In this document: one piece after another, positions 58,384 through 64,000 of the stretch
Layout of the letters: each line of letters opens with the position of its first letter
How positions within the stretch are numbered: position 1 is the stretch's first letter
DNA from: Nymphaea colorata
Lineage: Eukaryota; Streptophyta; Magnoliopsida; Nymphaeales; Nymphaeaceae
Length of the DNA stretch: 64,000 nt
NCBI RefSeq assembly: GCF_008831285.2
Contig: NC_045148.1
Location: 620,001-684,000, forward strand
Direction: 5' to 3'
Notes under the pieces: generated by a model
The model's database searches: none
Told to the model about the DNA's origin: nothing
The model's input: only the letters and a program-made list of their open reading frames with translations
Position numbers and translations under genes: made by a program

Positions 58384-59246
58384 GCCACCAAACCAAGTAT
58401 TACCCTAATAGATGACATTTTAACAACAGGAGAAAAAATTTCATCAAAATCAATACCTCTTTCCTGCTTGAAACCTTTCACCACTAACCGAGCTTTGTAT
58501 CTCAACTTGCCTTGACCTTCATTTTTAAGCTTGTAGACCCACTTGTTCTGCAACACTTTCTTACCTTTTGGTAGCTCTACCAAATCAAAAGTGTGATTCT
58601 TGTATAAAGAATTCATTTCATCCTTCATAGCTTTAATCCATTCATCTTTATGCACATCATCTAGCACCTCTGCGTAGCATTTTGGCTCTCCACTATCTGT
58701 AAACATAATATATTCATTAGTAGAATATCTAGTAGATGGTATACGTGTTCTTTTACCTCTACCCAATTGCTCCTCAATTGGCTCTGAATGCAAAGGAAGC
58801 TCCCCCTCCAACTCATGCTCATAATCAATTTGAGTCTCCATAGGGCTGCCATCTGTATACTGCTCATCTGTCTCTCTTTCCTCTTCCTCTACATCTTCAT
58901 CAGTCTCACCATGCTCAGATGAAAGTTCTTCAGGTTCTGCATAGGTTAGCTCATGAACACCACTAGTATTCACATATGACTTCGTGTCTCCCATGACAAC
59001 TTCAATAGTCTGATCCTCTCTGAAGACAACATCACGACTCCTGTAGATTTTGTCATTCTTTGGATCCCATAACTTGTAACCAAATTCATCATCTGCATAA
59101 CCAAGAAATATTAGAGGAATAGCTTTATCATCTAATTTGGTCCTATGTTCTTTAGGTACATGCATAAACGCTTTGCAACCAAAAAACTCTGAGGTGATCA
59201 TACTTAACATCTTCATCTGACCAAACTCTCTGTGGAATGTCTCCAT
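58332..59246 (-). pseudogene. Copia integrase C-terminus and RT N-terminal part
   Basis: Frame open for 304 codons. It begins with the integrase C-terminal block (FFGCKAFMHVPKEHRTKLD, FLGYADDEFGYKLWDP, SRDVVF), passes an acidic linker (GETDEDVEEEERET) and continues into RT: EWIKAMKDEMNSLYKNHTF, LPKGKKVLQNKWVYK, RYKARLVVKGFKQ and FSPVVKMSSIRVIL. It ends where LDVK is followed directly by sequence from after the AFLHG block. A short deletion there (about 58,355) removes that conserved block and shifts frame. It is joined upstream to the integrase core by a one-base shift at a T run (59,181-59,186). Confidence 0.88.
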
Positions 59247-60129
59247 CTAGAGGCACTGAAGGAGACCTATTTATTAAATAAACTGCAGTATGTATTGCCT
59301 CTGCCCAAAAATACTTAGGCAACTTAGAGCTAGATAACAAACTTCTAACTCTCTCGATTATTGTTCTATTCATCCTTTCTGCAACTCCTTTATGCTGTGG
59401 AGTATAAGGAACTGTCTTTCCATGTCTAATACCATGCTTTAGACAATAATTTCATAAAAAAGATGTTATGTACTCATCACCATTATCTATACGCAGTCTC
59501 TTCATCTTCTTACCAGTCTCGCGCTCAACCGCTGCATGAAAAGTCATGAAGATACTACTTACTTCACTTTTGCTTTTCATTGTAAAGGCTCACACCTTCC
59601 TAGATGCATCATCAATAAATGTAACAAAATAAGATGCTCCACCTTTAGATGTCACATTTATAGGTCCACATACATCTGAATAAACTAAATCTAAAACATG
59701 TTTAGTTTTTGAAGAGCGCTTTTTCTGAAAGGAAACTCGATGCAACTTACCAACCAAACAATGATCACATGGTGATATTTGTGCACCATCTGCCTTTGGT
59801 AACAAATTCTTCTTGGTGAGCAAGTCGATTCCTCTTTGACTCATGTGACCTAACCTCTTATGCCACAAATCTGACGAAGTACCACCAGTAACTGCATTGA
59901 CATCCACACTACTGATTCGAGACTTCATCCCATACAAAGAGCCAAATCTGTCACCTCTAGCCAACACTAGTGCCTCCTTGGTAAGTTTCCAACCTGTCTG
60001 ACTAAACGAAGTACAATATCCATCTTCACTTAGTCTTCATGCAGAAATTAAATTCATTCTCAAGTCTGGAACATGTCTCACATCTCTCAAAGTCAACTTG
60101 CATCATATGCTCGTCTGAATGCAAACATC
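59152..60129 (-). pseudogene. Copia protease tail and integrase core
   Basis: Continues the gag-protease frame past a TGA at 60,130-60,132. The same frame meets TGA at 60,103-60,105, 60,037-60,039, 59,590-59,592 and 59,452-59,454. Between them are the zinc-finger half of integrase (LWHKRLGH and CDHCLVGK, HHCC complete), DLVYSDVCGP (first catalytic Asp), FIDDASRKV, RIDNGDEY (second Asp) and TPQHKGVAERMNR (catalytic Glu). The DDE triad is therefore present but the chain is cut five times. The stop at 59,590 replaces the tryptophan normal after RKV. Confidence 0.88.
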
Positions 60130-61131
60130 TCATATCCCAACAATCTTCGAAGTGTCACTGTTGCCCATGTGAACTACTCCAAAATCACCTGCTTTGTAGG
60201 ATAAGAATAACTCTGTACATGGTGTGGCACGATATGATGCTCCTGTATCTAAAATCCATGTAGAATCACCATTCTGAACTGTAAGACAATCATTTTCTTC
60301 AGATAAAAATAACACTACCTCATCATCTGAAGCGACTGCAGTGTACTCTTTTGGCTTCACATTCTCTTGAGTCTTCTTTTTCTGCTCTTTTTCTTCTTTC
60401 AATTTCCTGCAATCAATCTTCTTGTACCCTGGAATACCACAGTGAAAACATTTACTTGTCATCTTGGGTCTTGATTTGGACCTAGAGTTTGACCTATCAT
60501 GCCATTTGTTACGGTTCTTCTGTCTGCCCCTGTCTCCCATCACTAGCATTTGCGAGCTACTAGTACCAAGAGATTTTCTCCTTGTTTCTTCATTTAGAAT
60601 GTTGCTAGTTACATGCTTCATCGTAAGCACACCATCTGGAGCGGAGTTGCTCAAAGAAACAACTAAAGTCTTCCAACTGTCGGGAAGAGAACTAAGCAAC
60701 AAGAGTGCCTGTAACTCATCATCTAATATCATTTTCATGGCTGACAACTGATTGATTATGCTCTGCACTTCATTCAAATGCTCTGACACTGGTTTTCCCT
60801 CTCTAAGTTTCAGATTTACCAATTGCCTAATCAAGAAAGACTTGTTCCCAGCTGTTTTCCTCTCGTAAAGATCATGCAACTTCTGCCATAACGACTTCGC
60901 GCTCGTCTCTGCGGATACCAAATGAAAAACACAGTCATCTAACCATTGTCTGATAGTGCCAATGATTTTCCTATCCAATAACTTCCATTTTTCATCTGTC
61001 ATATTCGCTGGCTTCTGGTTCTCAATGGGTGCATATAAGTCTTTACAATACAGCAAAACTTTCATTTTTGCTTTCCATATAGTCCAATTGTTCCCATTTA
61101 AAGAGACCATTCTAGTAGGGGTCGACTCCAT
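60130..61131 (-). pseudogene. Copia gag and protease N-terminal part, open frame of 333 codons
   Basis: ATG at 61,131 lies just after the leader. Gag begins VSLNGNNWTIWKAKMKVLL, followed by the LYERKTAGNKSFLIRQLVNLK and LSSLPDSWKTLV blocks. The knuckle at about residues 227-240 reads C-FH-C-GIPG-Y-KKID-C, so the zinc-binding His is Tyr. Protease starts with WILDTGAS (about residue 291) and the frame ends at TGA 60,130. In an intact element gag-pol would run on as one polyprotein. This open frame could still give a gag-like protein, but the knuckle change would weaken RNA binding. Confidence 0.88.
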
Positions 61132-61183
61132 CCTTTAATAAGAATGCACACAACCACCCTGGTGCTAACTTGGTGCTAATTTA

Positions 61184-61195
61184 TCTCTGATACCA
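61184..61195 (-). other. Primer binding site (tRNA-iMet type) of the young copia
   Basis: Minus-strand TGGTATCAGAGA begins three bases (AAG) after the 5' LTR end. Confidence 0.92.
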
Positions 61196-61198
61196 CTT

Positions 61199-61864
61199 TG
61201 TTATAGTCGTGTCCCCCAAAAGAATGTTCAACAACAATAAAAGAGGGCAATCCACCACAAAACTGCTAAAAACGAAATCACAGGGCAGCGAGCAAAAGAA
61301 CGAGTTTCCAACACCACTATTGCAACAATATACGTCAAAATATATGCTAAATAATGCAGAAAAATAGGAGACCAATTTACGTGGAAAAACCTCCAATAAT
61401 GGAGTAAAAAACCACGGGCAAGAGAGACTTTCTATATATCAAGAAAGGGAGCCAAATACATGAGCAACAATATCCCTACTGTTTTAAGAAAAACAGTGAA
61501 CTCAAGAGAACAATAACACTCTCTTATGCGAATGAAAGAAAGAGCCCCAAAGATTCAAGAAAGAAATCACCCAATGAAGACTCCCTTCATTTTTCCTTCT
61601 TTGTCTTTCCTCTTTCTTCTTGGCGTGCCAATCGACCCACGCGCTTTGCTTCTCCTCTTCTCTTCCTTGCCTTCCTCTCCTTCTCCTTCTCCTCCCGTAT
61701 GCAGCCACAAGAGGTCCCTTCTCTTTTTCCCCAAAAGAGAAGCCACGAGAGAGAGAGGCGTAAAGCCGTAAGAGAGAAGGGCACCATCGGGTGCCCTCCC
61801 TTTCACCCACCCGTCACTTAAGTGACGGGCCGGGTCGGGTCTTGAGGCTGGACCCGACCCAACA
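61199..61864 (-). repeat. 5' LTR of the young copia (666 bp)
   Basis: On the minus strand it starts TGTTGGGTCGGGTCC and ends CTATAACA. A TATATA motif (61,433-61,438) about 430 bp into the LTR is a plausible TATA box for the element's transcript. Confidence 0.93.
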
Positions 61865-61938
61865 ATCTTAAGTTCAGTCATGATTTTCTATTCCACCCGT
61901 GTTCACCCACAGTCAGCTCGGCTGTTCCAATCCAATTA

Positions 61939-61946
61939 CTCATAAC
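61939..61946. repeat. 8-bp target duplication, left (CTCATAAC)
   Basis: Matches CTCATAAG at 62,419-62,426 in seven of eight bases. Confidence 0.75.
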
Positions 61947-62418
61947 TAGGGCGGTTCATGAGCGAGTTTGAGCCGAGTTGAGCTAGCTCAAACTCAGCTC
62001 GTGTGTCTTGAAAGAAACTTGAACTCGGCTCAAGTTTGATTTCATTAGCTCGAGCTTGAGCTCGACTCAGCTCGAGTTCTTAAAACTCAAACTCAGCTTG
62101 ATTTGGCTCAAACCGAAGATTGGCTTGAGCCTGCCAAGCATTTCATTAAAAAGTTATTTTTTTTTTAAATGAAGATGCGGCATATAGACTTGAATATAGA
62201 ACCTCCCACATACCAGTCATGTGTATAACCATTTGAACAATTTACTTTTTTTGACAACTTTATAAGATGTATTCTATAGAAATTCAAGCTTTACCAAGTT
62301 TAACCGAGCCGAGCCCACTTAACTCGAGCTCAACTCATTTAGGTGGTTGAGTTTGAGTCAAGTTTACCAAGCGAGTTCTAGTCATGCTTGAGTTACCTCA
62401 ACTTGTTGAACAGCCCTA
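61947..62418. mobile_element. hAT-type MITE, 472 bp
   Basis: Starts TAGGGCGGTTCA and ends TGTTGAACAGCCCTA, giving an inverted terminal repeat TAGGGC(G/T)GTTCA. Flanked by an 8-bp near-perfect duplication, the hAT signature. The interior is filled with GAGCTCGAGT / GAGCCGAG words, also partly inverted. No coding capacity. Elements of this look are widespread in flowering plants. Confidence 0.85.
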
Positions 62419-62426
62419 CTCATAAG
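62419..62426. repeat. 8-bp target duplication, right (CTCATAAG)
   Basis: Partner of 61,939-61,946. Confidence 0.75.
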
Positions 62427-64000
62427 AACTTACCCACATTGAAGCCGGTCGCAGTCAACCCAGACGCTCTCATTCCAACCTGGTAAAGCTTGACCTTGGC
62501 TTACAAACTGGTAATTTCCTTTGTTGTCTTTAAGCTTAGACTTGCAATCTTGCTGCCAGCAAGTTGTAGCTTCCCCTGCCTCCAAACCAGTAACAGCCTA
62601 ATTTCCTCAAACTTAAAACCAAACATAATAGTCATGATCAATGGTGAGTTTACCCAACCTCATTTTGTCGGAGCAAGGTAAGTATTCCATGCGGTGTTAT
62701 TTTCGTTGCCTTGTGCGATAGAAGAGACAACGTATCGGGTGGAGATTTTCACTCATTCTATTAAGGCGAGGAACTATGACCAGGTAGGAATTATGTCCAG
62801 CCAGGTTGCCGTACATAAAAATGTACATGTTAAAAGCATCTATGAATGCATGCACTTTGGCAAATACCCAATCAAAACTCGTTTTTGAAACAAGAAAAAC
62901 AATGTTTCCTAAATTAACCCACCTATGGACCAAAAAACCCAATTTCTGAGAAGTTCTAAATTGTGCGAAACTACAGTGAGGGAATCCCTAAATCAAGAGA
63001 GGATACTCAGCTCATTTGTTAAGTACTCAGCACATTTGTGTAAATATAGATATTTTATCTTCAATTTTATATGTTATCTTCAATTTTATAATGATGTGGC
63101 ACGTGTGGGGGGGGGGGATAAAATGATGATTATCTTGCCCCAGTGGCGTGGTAAGCCCAATAAAATGTCAAATCATCTAATTCTAGTCAATCCAAGATTG
63201 GATTGGCTCAAACAAGAAGTTCAATCCATCTTGTACTCGACTAATTCAGACGAGCTTGCGTCAAATTTTATTATTTCTGAAATTTTCAGAAATTACTACA
63301 ATTTTGCAAAAGCAAAGTTTCCAAAACAACATGTTCAAAATTATATTTCAAAAAACAATTGGTCGTTGTAAAAGAAATGAGAAGGCTGCTGGAACCAATG
63401 CAACGTGTTGGATGATCGGCTCATTTCTCAAACCCACAAAATCCGGATCTCAAATATAATGTTCAAGCCCAAAAAAAAAGAAAAGAAAATCATCTGGGAG
63501 CAAATTCTGAGCATTCCAAAAATGCCTAGAATTCTCAAGTTGCAGCTTCAAGAAATCCGAATATTCAAAATCAAATATATTTTAGTTAGGAATCCTCCAT
63601 ATTGCAACTTTAAAAGCTAAAATCAAATTTTTAAAACTCATCAAACCAAATGGATTTCAAAATTATAGAGCCAAGTATTCAAATTAAATTTTCAAAAACA
63701 TTTAAGGGCAAAGCACAAGTGTTGCAATTCTTTAAAAATCACAAAATGTGGTTTCTAAGCAAGATTTCAATAAAAAACATTCCTATTTGAGGTCAAAAAC
63801 TGAAAAGAACTTTTATAAATTAATGAGATTTCATCAACTTAATCCACAGGATTTTCAAAATTCTACAAATTATTTTCAAACCAAAATTCCAAAATCTTGG
63901 TTAAAATCAAACCAAGCTCAAGAACTCTACATGAAGATGCGCTCTTGATTCCAAGAGAGGGCTTAAAAGCTGTCCAACATTCTACAAACCATCAGCACTA
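62427..64000. other. Unassigned AT-rich DNA
   Basis: No gene was recognised. A G-run (about 63,107-63,117) and many TTTCAAAA / AAAATTCC words in 63,200-64,000 suggest part of an old LTR-type repeat continuing past the window edge. A 148-codon plus-strand frame at 62,925-63,371 has no recognisable motif and is not called. Confidence 0.35.

Larger units (their letters stand above)
56424..61864 (-). mobile_element. Young Ty1/copia element (Tork-like), full length but defective
   Basis: 5,441 bp with two nearly identical LTRs (56,424-57,098 and 61,199-61,864), an iMet primer site, gag-protease, integrase, RT and RNase H in copia order on the minus strand, and a purine tract before the 3' LTR. 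By eye the LTRs differ by seven substitutions, six of them transitions, plus a 9-bp indel in a CTT/CTCCTT microsatellite, so insertion was recent. Five in-frame stops, one extra T and a deletion in RT make it non-autonomous. The flanks TTCTT (left) and ATCTT (right) match at four of five bases, an imperfect target duplication. The closing NPADMMTKSLP block is compatible with the Tork group, though this is tentative. Confidence 0.93.

Noticed and set aside
62925-63371. 148-codon plus-strand frame near the right edge
   Set aside because: No motif, includes a poly-G run, and lies in low-complexity AT-rich DNA.
1-64000. CRISPR arrays, tRNA or rRNA genes
   Set aside because: No regularly spaced palindromic repeats and no convincing tRNA cloverleaf; TGGTATCAGAG matches are primer binding sites of LTR elements.

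Overview
The window is nuclear DNA of a flowering plant (or other seed plant). Two spliced multicopper oxidase (laccase) genes with the classic six-exon plant architecture sit in AT-rich DNA packed with plant-type Ty1/copia, Ty3/gypsy (Tat-like), LINE, hAT and Harbinger-like elements, most of them broken and several nested. The lineage cannot be fixed from sequence alone. There are no bacterial-type operons, CRISPR arrays or recognisable tRNA/rRNA genes.

Layout. 1-2.2 kb: unassigned. 2.28-5.65 kb (+): eroded LINE. 6.25-7.49 kb (+): eroded copia RT/RNase H. 8.48-12.47 kb (-): laccase A, six exons. 14.77-19.08 kb (-): decayed copia element with its 5' LTR and primer site, lying against a second copia gag fragment (19.08-19.56 kb). 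20.51-25.64 kb (-): laccase B, six exons. 25.7-28.7 kb: AT-rich DNA with a perfect 61-bp tandem duplication. 28.7-37.9 kb (-): an old gypsy remnant whose 3' LTR is split by a 4.5-kb terminal-inverted-repeat transposon (29,395-33,871). 38,031-49,344 (-): a younger gypsy element with an exact TAGGT target duplication, long (>3 kb) LTRs, and only RNase H and integrase left inside; its 3' LTR is itself interrupted by a GC-rich (+) LTR-element fragment (39,480-41,307). 49.3-56.4 kb: unassigned DNA plus degenerate repeats. 56,424-61,864 (-): a young copia element (7 substitutions between its LTRs) that is already inactive. 61,947-62,418: a hAT-type MITE. The rest is unassigned.

The only genes that look functional are the two laccases. 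They are tandem paralogues in the same orientation, with intact reading frames, matching splice phases, signal peptides and all four copper-binding motifs. Laccases are secreted phenol oxidases (lignin, proanthocyanidin or other phenolic coupling). This pair resembles the LAC14/15-type group and both members carry a methionine at the type-1 copper axial position.

The most unusual observations are: a 42-nt two-stem hairpin in the U5 side of three gypsy LTR copies, with compensatory base changes in its outer stem; a family of four short hairpins in the GC-rich LTR; exon-like segments inside the 4.5-kb TIR element; a laccase gene-conversion candidate (65 identical bp); and the fact that all five premature stops in the copia gag-integrase frame are TGA, as methylation-driven decay would produce.
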